From assembly GCF_900591205.1 (NCBI RefSeq), contig NZ_UUPU01000066.1, positions 1-64,000 of the forward strand: DNA of 64,000 bases, given 5' to 3'. This DNA is from Pseudomonas viridiflava. GTDB lineage: Bacteria; Pseudomonadota; Gammaproteobacteria; Pseudomonadales; Pseudomonadaceae. Made by a program: the position numbers and the translations under genes. The notes beneath the pieces were generated by a model. The model did not search any database, was not told where the DNA came from, and worked only from the letters and a program-made list of their open reading frames with translations. This document shows positions 43,243 to 52,473 of this stretch, one piece after another; the stretch's first letter is position 1, and each line of letters opens with the position of its first letter.

Positions 43243-44301
43243 ATGACCACTCAAACCCTCGACCTCGCCAGCGCCACGCACGGCTATCGCCGTTTGCTGG
43301 CGCGGCGTGCCTGGCTGCTGGCACTGCTCGGCACGGCGCTGGTCTGCGCGATTCTGGTCGATCTGGCCAGCGGCCCGTCGGGCATGGGCCTGTTGGCGTT
43401 GCTCGATGGCATCCTGCACCCGTCCCACTTGAGCGCCACCGACCAGGTGATTATCTGGAACGTGCGCCTGCCCTACGCGCTGATGGCGGTGCTGGTGGGC
43501 TGCGCGCTGTCGCTGGCCGGGGCCGAGATGCAGGCGATCCTGAATAACCCGCTGGCCAGCCCGTTTACCTTGGGCGTGTCATCGGCGGCGGCGTTGGGCG
43601 CGTCCCTGGTGATTGTGTTTCCGGTGACCACCTTGTGGGTCTCGGCCAATACCGCGATTTCCATTTCAGCCTTTATCTTCGCGGCGGCTTCGGTGTTTTT
43701 GCTGCAAGCCATGTCACGCCTGCGCGGCGCCGGGGTCGAAAGCCTGGTGCTGTTCGGCATCGCGCTGGTGTTCAGCTGCAACGCGGTGGTGGCCTTGCTG
43801 CAACTGGTGGCCACCGAAGATGTGCTGCAACAACTGGTGTTCTGGACCCTGGGCAGCGTAACCCGGGCCAACTGGGACAAGCTCGGCATCTTGGCGCTGG
43901 TGGTCGCCGTGGTGCTGCCGTTCTCCTTCGCCGCCGCACCGCGCCTGACCCTGCTGCGTATGGGTGAAGACCGCGCACAAAGCTTCGGCGTGGACGTAAA
44001 ACGCCTGCGGTTTTTCTCGTTGCTGCGCATCAGCCTGTTGTCGGCTACCGCCGTGGCCTTTGTAGGCACCATCGGATTTATCGGCCTGGTGGGGCCGCAT
44101 ATCGCACGGATTCTGGTGGGCGAAGACCAACGTTTCCTGCTGCCGGCCAGCGCCCTGACCGGCGCGTTACTGCTGGCGCTGTCGTCGATCGCCAGCAAGC
44201 TGATCATGCCCGGCGTGATCGTGCCGGTGGGTATCGTCACCGCCCTGGTGGGTGTGCCGATTTTTGTGCTGTTGGTGTTCAAGCGTGGGAGACAGTTATG
44301 A
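43243..44301 (+). CDS. FecCD-family iron ABC permease
   Basis: A 352-residue permease with about ten helices. The family motifs are visible: LPYALMAVLVGCALSLAGAEMQAILNNPLASPFTLGVSSAAALGA (the conserved N-P-L-A-x-P-x-x-LG region) and FVGTIGFIGLVGPHIARILVGED. It forms the homodimeric channel for a ferric siderophore. I choose ATG 43243 over an upstream in-frame GTG at 43234. Overlaps the ATPase gene by four bases. Confidence 0.93.
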   Translation: MTTQTLDLASATHGYRRLLARRAWLLALLGTALVCAILVDLASGPSGMGLLALLDGILHPSHLSATDQVIIWNVRLPYALMAVLVGCALSLAGAEMQAILNNPLASPFTLGVSSAAALGASLVIVFPVTTLWVSANTAISISAFIFAAASVFLLQAMSRLRGAGVESLVLFGIALVFSCNAVVALLQLVATEDVLQQLVFWTLGSVTRANWDKLGILALVVAVVLPFSFAAAPRLTLLRMGEDRAQSFGVDVKRLRFFSLLRISLLSATAVAFVGTIGFIGLVGPHIARILVGEDQRFLLPASALTGALLLALSSIASKLIMPGVIVPVGIVTALVGVPIFVLLVFKRGRQL

Positions 44302-45083
44302 GTGCGGGTTTATCGGTACACAATGCCAATGTCAGTTACGGGCGACGGCAGATTGTGCATGACCTGAGTTTGCCCACCCTGCCCCACGGCAGCCTGAGCG
44401 CCTTGATCGGCCCCAACGGCGCGGGTAAATCCACGCTGCTGCGCGCCGTGGCCGGGCTGGAAAAAATGCATGGCGTTGTAAGGCTGGGCGACCTCGACCT
44501 GTCGGCCATGTCCGTGGCCGAGCGTGCGCGGCGCGTCACCTATATGCCGCAAAACCTGCCGCCGGGCCTGAGCCTGAGCGTGATGGAAAGCGTGATCGCC
44601 GCCTTGCGCGTAGCCAACGTGCAGGGCATGGCATTGTCGAGCGAAGCCTGCCTGCGCGAAGCTTTCGAGGCGTTGCAGCGCATCGGTATCGCGCATTTGG
44701 CCGATCAATTACTGAGCACTTTGTCTGGCGGCCAACGCCAACTGGTCAGCCTCGCCCAACTGATCGCACGTCGCCCCCAAGTGATGTTGCTGGATGAACC
44801 CACCAGCGCCCTCGACCTCAACTATCAATTGAAAGTCATGGAGTGCGTACGCGGGTTGGTGCGCGAACACAACCTGATCGCGGTGGTGGTGCTGCACGAT
44901 ATCAACCTGGCCGCACGCTTCGCCGACCATATTGCCGTGCTGCGCCAAGGCCGGCTGTATGCCAGTGGCTCGGCGGATGAGGTGCTGGACCCGGCGATGT
45001 TTGCCGAGGTCTACGGCGTACAGGTGCGGATCGAGCGCTGCTCACAGCAGTCATTACAGGTGCTGGTGGATGGCGCCGTGTGA
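44298..45083 (+). CDS. Iron-siderophore ABC ATPase (FepC-like)
   Basis: A 261-residue ABC ATPase. Walker A GPNGAGKSTLL, signature LSGGQRQLVSLAQL, Walker B VMLLDEPTSALDL and the D-loop/H-switch VVVLHDINLAARF match the FepC/FecE group. It powers the permease encoded directly upstream (four-base overlap). It ends the siderophore operon; no obvious terminator follows within 100 bp. Confidence 0.93.
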   Translation: MSAGLSVHNANVSYGRRQIVHDLSLPTLPHGSLSALIGPNGAGKSTLLRAVAGLEKMHGVVRLGDLDLSAMSVAERARRVTYMPQNLPPGLSLSVMESVIAALRVANVQGMALSSEACLREAFEALQRIGIAHLADQLLSTLSGGQRQLVSLAQLIARRPQVMLLDEPTSALDLNYQLKVMECVRGLVREHNLIAVVVLHDINLAARFADHIAVLRQGRLYASGSADEVLDPAMFAEVYGVQVRIERCSQQSLQVLVDGAV

Positions 45084-45187
45084 AACGCGTCTAAGGGTAT
45101 GCGCAAATGTTTCATTGAATTTTCTTACACCGACCGTTACCTATACCTACAGGCATTCGCTCAAGCATCACCACTTTGGAGAGCTTC

Positions 45188-45832
45188 ATGATCGACCTGT
45201 ACTACTGGACTACCCCCAACGGTCACAAAGTTTCGCTGTTCCTGGAAGAAGCCGGCCTGCCCTATAAGGTGCACCCGATCAACATCGGCCAGGGTGAGCA
45301 GTTCAAGCCGGACTTCCTGAAGATCGCTCCCAACAACCGCATCCCCGCCATCGTCGATCAGCAGCCGAGCGACGGTGGCGCGCCGATTTCGCTGTTTGAA
45401 TCCGGCGCGATCCTTTTGTACCTCGCGGAAAAAACCGGCCAGTTCATTGCAAAAGACCTGCGCGGTCGCCAGGAAACGCTGCAATGGCTGTTCTGGCAAA
45501 TGGGCGGGCTGGGGCCGATGGCCGGCCAGAATCACCACTTCAGCCAGTTCGCACCGGAGAAAATCCCCTACGCGATCAAGCGCTACGTGGATGAAACCGC
45601 CCGTCTGTATGGCGTGCTGGACCGGCGCTTGGCGGATCGTGCGTGCGTGGCGGGCGAGGACTACAGCATCGCCGACATGGCGATTTACCCGTGGATTGTT
45701 TCCCACAAGTGGCAGAGCCAGCGTCTGGAGGATTTCCCCCACGTGCAACGCTGGTTCAACAGCATCAAGGAGCGCCCGGCGACGATTCGGGCGTATGAGC
45801 TGGTGCAGAAAGTGAACCCGCCCAAATCCTGA
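45188..45832 (+). CDS. Nu-class glutathione S-transferase (YfcG-like)
   Basis: A 214-residue cytosolic GST. The thioredoxin-like N-terminal domain starts MIDLYYWTTPNGHKVSLFLEEAGLPY, where the T-x-N motif replaces the catalytic Tyr/Ser as in E. coli YfcG/YghU-like and Ure2p proteins; NNRIPAIVD and LFESGAILLYLAEKTG contact glutathione. Such enzymes have disulphide-bond oxidoreductase activity. I use ATG 45188, with GGAGAGCTTC upstream, not the frame start at 45176. Monocistronic, with a REP-type repeat after it. Confidence 0.93.
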   Translation: MIDLYYWTTPNGHKVSLFLEEAGLPYKVHPINIGQGEQFKPDFLKIAPNNRIPAIVDQQPSDGGAPISLFESGAILLYLAEKTGQFIAKDLRGRQETLQWLFWQMGGLGPMAGQNHHFSQFAPEKIPYAIKRYVDETARLYGVLDRRLADRACVAGEDYSIADMAIYPWIVSHKWQSQRLEDFPHVQRWFNSIKERPATIRAYELVQKVNPPKS

Positions 45833-45853
45833 TCTGACGTCATACGCGGTAAA

Positions 45854-45946
45854 AATGTGGGAGCGGGCTTGCCTGCGATGGCGATACATCAGTCAGACCT
45901 TTATTGACTGACACACCGCCATCGCAGGCAAGCCAGCTCCCACATT
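45854..45946. repeat. REP-type paired palindrome (family A)
   Basis: AATGTGGGAGCGGGCTTGCC, TGCGATGGCG, then CCGCCATCGCAGGCAAGCCAG and CTCCCACATT. Located between the GST and quiP genes. Confidence 0.82.
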
Positions 45947-46060
45947 GACCGGCGGCTGTTTCAAGTTCTCACGCAATTGCCAAAACTCCCGCTTGCGTCG
46001 TTTCGCCGCGCTCACTAACGTAGCGCCTTTACTGACGCTACCCCCCGCAGGAGCTTTGCC

Positions 46061-48502
46061 ATGGCCTCGCCAGCCCTCACACATTTTCTTCCCCGGTTCG
46101 GCGTTGCCGCGGCAGTGGCCAGTGCATTAAGCCTGGCCGGTTGCCAGCTCCAGAGCACCCAGGACACCCTGCCGCCCGTTGCTGGCGTGCAGCCGATCAA
46201 AGGCTTGGCGCAGAACGTATCGGTGCGCCGCAATGCCCAGGGCATGCCGCTGATCGAAAGCAACACCTTCCATGACGCGCTATTCACCCTCGGCTATGTG
46301 CACGCCAGTGACCGCATCACGCAAATGGTCACCTTGCGCCTGCTGGCCCAGGGCCGCCTGGCCGAAATGTCCGGGCCTGAAGTGCTGGACGTCGACCGCC
46401 TCATGCGCGCAGTCAACCTGAAAAAAAGCGCCGGCGAGCTGTATAACGCCGCGTCGCCGCGCCTCAAGCGCTTCTTTGAAGTGTATGCCCGTGGCGTCAA
46501 CGCCTACCTGTTCCGCTACCGCGACAAACTGCCGCCGGACCTGGCCCAGACCGGCTACAAGCCCGAATACTGGAAGCCGGAAGATTCGGCGCTGTTGTTC
46601 TGCCTGTTGAATTTCAGCGAGTCGGCCAACCTGCACGAAGAACTCGCCTCGCTGGTACTGGCGCAAAAGGTCGGTGTCGACAAGCTCGCCTGGCTCACGC
46701 CGAGCGCGCCGGATGAACCGATCCCCCTGGCCGAGGCCGAGAAACTCAAGGGCGTGAACCTGAGCCAGATCACTGGCCTGGCCGGGTTGGACACGGTCAG
46801 TCAGCAATTGAGCAGCCTCAACGCGCTGGCCGTCACCACGTCCAGCAACTGGGCCATCGGCCCGCAACGCAGCCGCAGTGGCAAAAGCCTGCTGGCGGGC
46901 GACCTCGCCGCCCAGCCGCAAGCACCCTCGCCGTGGAGCTACGTGCAGATTCGCGCCCCCAAATACCAGGCGGTCGGCGCCTCGATCGCGGGCTTGCCCA
47001 CCCTGTTGTCTGGCTTCAACGGCAATGTGGCGTGGAGCATGAGCACGGTCAAAGGCGATACTCAGGACCTGTTCCTGGAGAAGGTCAAACGCCAAGGCAG
47101 CGCGTTGTACTACGAGAACAACGGAAAATGGCTACCGGCGGTGGTGCGTAACGAAACCTTCTTCGTCAAAGGCCAACGCTCGATTCGCGAAGTGGTGTAC
47201 GAAACCCGCCACGGCGCCCTGCTCAACAGCAGCCAGGCGCTCACCAGCGGCTTGGGCCTGGCGCTGCAAACCGCCGATTTTAAAGACGACAAGAGCCTGG
47301 ACGCGTTCTTCGACCTGTCCCGTGCGCAAAACGCCGGCAAGGCTTCGGACGCCACCCGCAATATCCGCGCAATTGCCCTGAACATGATCTTTGCCGACGC
47401 CGGCAGCATCGGCTGGCAGGTCACCGGCCGCTTCCCCAACCGCCGCGAAGGCGAAGGCTTGCTGCCCTCGCCGGGCTGGGACACGCGCTTTGACTGGGAC
47501 GGTTACGCCGACGCGATGCTGCACCCCTACGATCAGGACCCGGCCCAGGGCTGGATCGGCACCGCCAACCAGCGCACCGCGCCGCGCGGCTACGGCATGC
47601 AGCTGTCCAATTCGTGGGATGCGCCGGAGCGCAGCGAACGCCTGGCGCAACTGGCCAACGCGGGCAAGCACGACAGCCGCAGCATGATCGCCATGCAGTA
47701 TGACCAGACCACCACGTTCGCCGCCAAGCTCAAGACCATGTTCCAGGCGCCGGGCATGGCCCAGCCGCTGAAACAGGCGATTGACGCGTTGCCGGCCCCC
47801 GAGCAAACCAAGGCACGCGAAGCCCTGGGGCGCCTGATGGCCTTTGACGGTCGTTTGGTATCGACTTCCGCCGACGCCGCGATCTATGAGCTGTTCCTGC
47901 AGGAAAGCACCAAACAGATTTTCCTCGACGAATTGGGCCCGGAAAACAGCGTCAGCTGGAAGGCTTTTGTCAGCAACGCCAGCCTGTCCTACGCCGCCCA
48001 GGCCGACCACCTGCTGGGCCGCGAAGACAGCCCGTTCTGGGACGACGTGCGCACCCCGCAACAAGAAGACAAACCAGCGATCCTGGCCCGCAGCCTGGCC
48101 GCCGCGATCACCGCCGGTGACAGCCAACTGGGTGCCGATCACAAGTCCTGGCAGTGGGGCAAGCTGCACACTACCACCTGGAAAAACAGCAACGGCCAGG
48201 TGATTCGCGGCCCATTGGCTGCCGGTGGCGATCACAACACCTTGAATCCTTCGCCCTACCGCTGGGGCCAGGATTTCAACACCACCCAGGTGCCGGCACT
48301 GCGCATGATCGTCGACTTCGGCCAGGTGGAACCGATGATGGGCCAGGGCGGCATCGGCCAGTCCGGCAACCCGGCCAGCCCGAACTATGCCAATGGCATC
48401 GACCCGTCGCTCAAGGCGCAATACCTGAGCTTCCCGATGCAGCCGCAGAACTTCGAGAGGGTGTATGGCAAGGCTCGGTTGACCCTGACGCCAGGGAAAT
48501 AA
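46061..48502 (+). CDS. quiP: Acyl-homoserine lactone acylase QuiP
   Basis: An 813-residue Ntn-hydrolase of the penicillin acylase family. The N-terminus MASPALTHFLPRFG and the lipobox LSLAGC (Cys28) match the QuiP proteins of P. putida and P. aeruginosa as I recall them. The precursor is expected to self-cleave before Ser262 (TTSSNWAIGP), giving alpha and beta chains, with the new N-terminal Ser as the nucleophile; FNGNVAW and NRREGEGLLPSPGWD are also family hallmarks. QuiP hydrolyses long-chain acyl-homoserine lactones, releasing the fatty acid. A lipobox suggests a membrane-anchored periplasmic form. Monocistronic. Confidence 0.92.
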   Translation: MASPALTHFLPRFGVAAAVASALSLAGCQLQSTQDTLPPVAGVQPIKGLAQNVSVRRNAQGMPLIESNTFHDALFTLGYVHASDRITQMVTLRLLAQGRLAEMSGPEVLDVDRLMRAVNLKKSAGELYNAASPRLKRFFEVYARGVNAYLFRYRDKLPPDLAQTGYKPEYWKPEDSALLFCLLNFSESANLHEELASLVLAQKVGVDKLAWLTPSAPDEPIPLAEAEKLKGVNLSQITGLAGLDTVSQQLSSLNALAVTTSSNWAIGPQRSRSGKSLLAGDLAAQPQAPSPWSYVQIRAPKYQAVGASIAGLPTLLSGFNGNVAWSMSTVKGDTQDLFLEKVKRQGSALYYENNGKWLPAVVRNETFFVKGQRSIREVVYETRHGALLNSSQALTSGLGLALQTADFKDDKSLDAFFDLSRAQNAGKASDATRNIRAIALNMIFADAGSIGWQVTGRFPNRREGEGLLPSPGWDTRFDWDGYADAMLHPYDQDPAQGWIGTANQRTAPRGYGMQLSNSWDAPERSERLAQLANAGKHDSRSMIAMQYDQTTTFAAKLKTMFQAPGMAQPLKQAIDALPAPEQTKAREALGRLMAFDGRLVSTSADAAIYELFLQESTKQIFLDELGPENSVSWKAFVSNASLSYAAQADHLLGREDSPFWDDVRTPQQEDKPAILARSLAAAITAGDSQLGADHKSWQWGKLHTTTWKNSNGQVIRGPLAAGGDHNTLNPSPYRWGQDFNTTQVPALRMIVDFGQVEPMMGQGGIGQSGNPASPNYANGIDPSLKAQYLSFPMQPQNFERVYGKARLTLTPGK

Positions 48503-48520
48503 CTGAATAAACCGGCTCAG

Positions 48521-48614
48521 AATGTAGGAGGGGGCTTGCCCCCGATAGCGGCGTGTCAGTCACGGATGTTCTGACTGAACGACTGCTATCGGGGGCAAGC
48601 CCCCTCCCACATTT
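48521..48614. repeat. REP-type paired palindrome (family A, GGGGG variant)
   Basis: AATGTAGGAGGGGGCTTGCC, CCGATAGCGG, and inverted GCTATCGGGGGCAAGCCCCC with CTCCCACATTT. It uses the GGGGCTTGCCCCCG version of the inner motif, as at 60.8 kb. Confidence 0.82.
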
Positions 48615-48690
48615 GCTTGCATGCATTCAGATAGAACTTCTCGCCCTGGCTTCCCCTCCTACCTGATAAGCCCACTGCCCTGGCACGCCC

Positions 48691-49695
48691 ATGGACCTTG
48701 TCATTGCCCGGCCCGAGGGCCTCTACTGCCCCGCCGGAGATTTCTACATCGACCCCTGGCGCCCGGTGGAACGCTCGGTCATCACTCACGCCCACGGCGA
48801 CCACGCCCGCACCGGCAACCAGCACTACCTGGCGGCCGCCCCCGGCGAAGGCATCCTGCGCTCGCGTCTGGGCCAGGACATCAACCTGCAAACCCTGGCC
48901 TATGGCGAACAGCTCGTACACCACGGCGTGACCCTGAGTTTTCACCCGGCCGGGCATGTACTGGGCTCGGCCCAGGTGCGTCTGGAATACCAGGGCGAAG
49001 TCTGGGTGGCCTCCGGCGACTACAAAGTGGAACCCGATGGCACTTGCGCGCCTTTCGAGCCGGTGCGTTGCCATACCTTTATCACCGAATCCACCTTTGG
49101 CCTGCCGATCTACCGCTGGCAGCCCCAGGCGCAGATCTTTGCCGGGATCAACGACTGGTGGCAGGCCAATATCGCCGCCGGCAAAGCCAGCGTGTTGTTC
49201 TGTTATTCGTTCGGCAAGGCCCAACGCATCCTGCATGGCATCGACGCCAGCATTGGCCCGATCCTCAGCCACGGCGCGGTCGAGCCGTTGAACCGGGTGT
49301 ACCGCGAGGCGGGTATCTACATCCCCGAAACGCTCTACGCCGGCGACTTCAAAAAGACCGACCCGCTGTTGCGCCAGGCACTGATCATCGCCCCGCCCTC
49401 CGCCGGAGGCAGCAGCTGGATAAAGCGCTTCGGCGACTACAGCGATGCCTTCGCCAGCGGTTGGATGCGCCTGCGCGGCACGCGGCGGCGACGCGGAGTG
49501 GACCGCGGGTTTGTGCTCTCGGACCACGCCGACTGGCCCGGGCTGCTGTGGGCCATCGAGCAAACCGGCGCCGAACGGGTGATGGTCACCCACGGTTCCG
49601 TAGGCGTATTGGTACGCCACCTGCGGGAAAAAGGTTTGGATGCCCAGGGTTTCACCACCGAATACGGCGACGACGAAGAAGAGGCCACGGCATGA
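48691..49695 (+). CDS. Ligase-associated DNA exonuclease, MBL fold
   Basis: A 334-residue metallo-beta-lactamase-fold nuclease. The metal-binding H-x-H-x-D-H appears as THAHGDHA (33-40), with HPAGHVLGSAQV, ASGDYK, and the later LSDHADWPGL. It is the single-strand exonuclease partner of the ATP-dependent ligase encoded directly after (overlap of four bases). In bacteria this quartet (exonuclease, ligase, Lhr helicase, PdeM) forms a DNA damage response cluster. The start ATG at 48691 is chosen over the longer frame from 48621. Confidence 0.92.
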   Translation: MDLVIARPEGLYCPAGDFYIDPWRPVERSVITHAHGDHARTGNQHYLAAAPGEGILRSRLGQDINLQTLAYGEQLVHHGVTLSFHPAGHVLGSAQVRLEYQGEVWVASGDYKVEPDGTCAPFEPVRCHTFITESTFGLPIYRWQPQAQIFAGINDWWQANIAAGKASVLFCYSFGKAQRILHGIDASIGPILSHGAVEPLNRVYREAGIYIPETLYAGDFKKTDPLLRQALIIAPPSAGGSSWIKRFGDYSDAFASGWMRLRGTRRRRGVDRGFVLSDHADWPGLLWAIEQTGAERVMVTHGSVGVLVRHLREKGLDAQGFTTEYGDDEEEATA

Positions 49696-51326
49696 AAGCC
49701 TTTGCCGAGCTGTACGCCAACCTCGACGCCACCACGTCCAGCAACGCCAAGCTGGCGGCGCTGCAAGCCTATTTCCTGCAAGCCCCGGCCGAAGACGCGG
49801 CGTGGGCGGTGTATTTCTTGTCAGGCGGGCGCCCCCGTCAGCTGGTGCCCACCCGTTTGCTGCGGGACATGGCCACGCAGGCCGCGGGTATCGAGCCTTG
49901 GTTGTTCGAAGAGAGTTACCAGTCGGTGGGCGATCTGGCCGAGACCATTTCCCTGCTATTGCCAGAATCCACCTACACCTCGGAAGACGGCCTGGCGGTG
50001 TGGCTGGAAGAAAAACTCCTGCCGCTGCGTGGGCTACCTCCGCTGGAACTGGCCGACCGCCTGCCCGCGCTATGGGCCCAACTCGATCAGCCGAGCCTGA
50101 TGGTGTGCATCAAGTTGATCACCGGCAGTTTTCGCGTCGGCGTGTCCAAACTCCTGGTCACCCGCGCCCTCGCCGCCATGGCCGAGCTGGACAGCAAACG
50201 CGTGGCCCAGCGCCTGGTGGGCTACACCGATTTGTCGAATCGCCCGACGCCTGAGGGTTACCTCAAGCTGATCGCCGCCGAATCATCCGACGAACATGCG
50301 CAACGGGGCGGGCAGCCTTATCCGTTTTTTCTCGCCCATGGGCTGTCACAGCCGCTGGCGCAATTCGACACCCTGCTCGGCGCCCCCGCCGACTGGCAGG
50401 TGGAGTGGAAGTGGGACGGCATCCGTGCGCAATTGGTCAAGCGCGAGGGCCGGCTGTGGATCTGGTCGCGTGGCGAAGAGCTGGTGACCGAGCGTTTCCC
50501 CGAACTCCACAGCCTGGTCAGCGGCCTGCCAGACGGCACGGTAATCGACGGCGAAATCGTGGTATGGAAGGACGCGGTGCAACCCTTCGCCCTGCTGCAA
50601 CAGCGAATTGGCCGCAAGACCCTGAGCAAAAAGCTGCTGGAGGAAGCACCCGTGGCCGTCCTCGCCTATGACCTGCTGGAATACCAGGGCGACGACTGGC
50701 GCAACCACACCCAAGCCGACCGCCGTGCCCAGCTCGAACAGGTCGTCGCCCAGCGCAATCAGCCGGTACTGCTCGCATCGCCGCTGCTGACGGGCACCAC
50801 CTGGCAGGATCTGGCGCAACAACGCGAGGCTTCGCGCCAGCTCGGCGTGGAAGGCATGATGCTCAAGGCTCGCGATGGCCTGTACGGTGTGGGCCGCACC
50901 AAGGACATGGGCGTGTGGTGGAAATGGAAAGTCGACCCGTTCAGCGTTGACGCGGTGTTGATCTATGCCCAGCGCGGGCATGGTCGCCGCGCCAGCCTGT
51001 ACAGCGACTACACCTTTGCGGTGTGGGACGGCCCGCCCGGCACTGAACGCACGCTGGTGCCCTTCGCCAAAGCCTATTCAGGGCTCACCGACGAAGAAAT
51101 GCGCAAGGTCGACGCTATTGTGCGCAAAACCACAGTGGAGAAATTCGGCCCGGTCAGCAGCGTCACGCCGAGCATGGTGTTTGAGTTGGGTTTCGAAGGC
51201 ATTGCCCTGTCCAAGCGGCATAAAAGCGGGATTGCGGTGCGGTTTCCGCGAATGCTGCGGTGGCGCCAGGATAAGGCGGTGGATGAAGCCGATAACTTGG
51301 GCACATTGCAGGATCTGCTGGCCTGA
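49692..51326 (+). CDS. ATP-dependent DNA ligase (repair-cluster type)
   Basis: A 544-residue ligase. Adenylation motif I is EWKWDGIRAQL with the active-site Lys240; other nucleotidyltransferase motifs are visible as WSRGEELVTERFPEL, DGEIVVW, LEGMMLKARDG (motif IV region) and WWKWKVDP (V). N-terminal residues 1-210 form the ligase DNA-binding domain. Unlike LigD, it has no nuclease or polymerase domain, so it is the cluster-specific ligase. The longer frame to 48621 would put an out-of-frame part of the exonuclease gene in front, so ATG 49692 is right. A REP repeat follows. Confidence 0.93.
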   Translation: MKAFAELYANLDATTSSNAKLAALQAYFLQAPAEDAAWAVYFLSGGRPRQLVPTRLLRDMATQAAGIEPWLFEESYQSVGDLAETISLLLPESTYTSEDGLAVWLEEKLLPLRGLPPLELADRLPALWAQLDQPSLMVCIKLITGSFRVGVSKLLVTRALAAMAELDSKRVAQRLVGYTDLSNRPTPEGYLKLIAAESSDEHAQRGGQPYPFFLAHGLSQPLAQFDTLLGAPADWQVEWKWDGIRAQLVKREGRLWIWSRGEELVTERFPELHSLVSGLPDGTVIDGEIVVWKDAVQPFALLQQRIGRKTLSKKLLEEAPVAVLAYDLLEYQGDDWRNHTQADRRAQLEQVVAQRNQPVLLASPLLTGTTWQDLAQQREASRQLGVEGMMLKARDGLYGVGRTKDMGVWWKWKVDPFSVDAVLIYAQRGHGRRASLYSDYTFAVWDGPPGTERTLVPFAKAYSGLTDEEMRKVDAIVRKTTVEKFGPVSSVTPSMVFELGFEGIALSKRHKSGIAVRFPRMLRWRQDKAVDEADNLGTLQDLLA

Positions 51327-51337
51327 GATAAATCCCC

Positions 51338-51429
51338 TGTGGGAGGGGGCTTGCTCCCGATAGCGCAGGGCCAGTCAATACCTCTTTAACTGAGCCACCG
51401 CATTCGCGAGCAAGCCCGCTCCCACATTT
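51338..51429. repeat. REP-type paired palindrome (family A, GGGGG variant)
   Basis: TGTGGGAGGGGGCTTGCTCC, CGATAGCGCAG, and inverted GCGAGCAAGCCCGCTCCCAC. It stands at the left boundary of the amino acid ABC operon inserted in the repair cluster. Confidence 0.8.
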
Positions 51430-51636
51430 TGATCTGCATCAGATCCAAAACAGTGCACTCATTTTGCGATGCCCATTTTCGGGCATCTCCTACACTCACA
51501 ACTCCCTTATCCCACCTTTTAAAACGCTCATTCGGAACTATGGTGCAGAAATTGCTACTTGTGATCCGTCTGACACCGTTCAGTAACAGTCCTAAACGCG
51601 CCACAAGCGCTTATCTTGGTTTCCAGGGATTACATA
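51430..51636 (+). promoter_or_regulatory. Regulatory region before binding-protein gene
   Basis: Together with the REP repeat this is a 310-bp gap without genes. It contains an inverted repeat GATCTGCATCAGATC (51431-51445), a GATGCCC/GGGCATC hairpin (51468-51487) and a sigma-54-like promoter (51541-51556). The gene's own ribosome site CAGGGAT precedes ATG 51637. Confidence 0.5.
51541..51556 (+). promoter_or_regulatory. Candidate sigma-54 (-24/-12) promoter
   Basis: TGGTGCAGAAATTGCT: GG at -24 and GC at -12 are spaced by exactly 10 bp, matching TGGCAC-N5-TTGC at most positions. The start ATG lies about 80 bp downstream. RpoN control of amino acid transport is common in Pseudomonas. Confidence 0.5.
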
Positions 51637-52416
51637 ATGAAAAAAGCATTGCTGACCCTTTCTGCACTGGCTCTGTGCATGACCGCTGGTATAGCCACGG
51701 CCAAGGAATACAAGGAATTGCGTTTTGGTGTCGATCCGTCCTACGCGCCGTTTGAATCCAAAGCGGCCGACGGCAGCCTGGTAGGGTTCGATATCGACCT
51801 GGGCAATGCGATCTGCGCCGAGCTGAAAGTGAAGTGCAAGTGGGTCGAAAGTGATTTCGACGGCATGATTCCGGGCCTGAAAGCCAACAAGTTCGACGGC
51901 GTGATTTCGTCCATGACCGTGACCGAAGCCCGTATGAAGGCCATCGACTTCTCCAACGAGCTGTTCTCCGGCCCGACTTCGCTGGTGTTCAAGAAAGGCG
52001 CCGGGTTCTCCACCCCTGAGTCCCTCAAGGGTAAAACCGTGGGCTACGAGCAAGGCACCATCCAGGAAGCCTACGCCAAGGCCGTGCTGGATAAAGCCGG
52101 TGTGACCACCAAAGCCTACGCCAACCAGGACCAGGTTTATGCTGACCTGACCTCCGGCCGTCTGGATGCCTCCGTGCAAGACATGCTGCAAGCCGAACTG
52201 GGCTTCCTGAAGTCGCCGGCAGGTGCCGGTTACGAAGTCAGCGCCGCCATCGACGACCCACTGCTGCCGTCGAAAACCGCCGTCGGTATCAAAAAAGGTA
52301 ACACTGAACTGAAGGCCCTTTTGGATAAAGGTATCAAAGCGTTACACGATGATGGCACCTACGCCACCATCCAGAAGAAACACTTTGGCGATCTGAACCT
52401 GTACAGCGGCAAGTAA
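51637..52416 (+). CDS. Basic amino acid ABC binding protein (AotJ/ArgT-like)
   Basis: A 259-residue periplasmic binding protein. Signal peptide MKKALLTLSALALCMTAGIATA. The mature part ELRFGVDPSYAPFESKAADGSLVGFDIDLGNAICAELKVKC is the lysine/arginine/ornithine type (PF00497). It probably binds arginine, ornithine or lysine. It is followed by an internal terminator and then permease, desuccinylase-like and ATPase genes in the order of aotJQMOP of P. aeruginosa. Substrate is inferred. The start at 51637 follows GGGATTACATA. Confidence 0.9.
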   Translation: MKKALLTLSALALCMTAGIATAKEYKELRFGVDPSYAPFESKAADGSLVGFDIDLGNAICAELKVKCKWVESDFDGMIPGLKANKFDGVISSMTVTEARMKAIDFSNELFSGPTSLVFKKGAGFSTPESLKGKTVGYEQGTIQEAYAKAVLDKAGVTTKAYANQDQVYADLTSGRLDASVQDMLQAELGFLKSPAGAGYEVSAAIDDPLLPSKTAVGIKKGNTELKALLDKGIKALHDDGTYATIQKKHFGDLNLYSGK

Positions 52417-52424
52417 TGCCTGGG

Positions 52425-52452
52425 GCGCCCCTTCTCTGGAGGGGCGCTTTTT
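52425..52452 (+). terminator. Intrinsic terminator/attenuator after binding-protein gene
   Basis: GCGCCCC (52425-52431), loop TTCTCTGGA, GGGGCGC (52441-52447), then TTTTTC. It probably makes the binding protein more abundant than the permease. Confidence 0.85.
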
Positions 52453-52473
52453 CATCGCCATAGGTCCTGATTT

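Noticed and set aside
48621..51326. 901-codon version of the DNA ligase frame
   Set aside because: The first 357 codons are an out-of-frame reading of the exonuclease gene; ATG 49692 overlaps its stop by four bases and starts the family domain.
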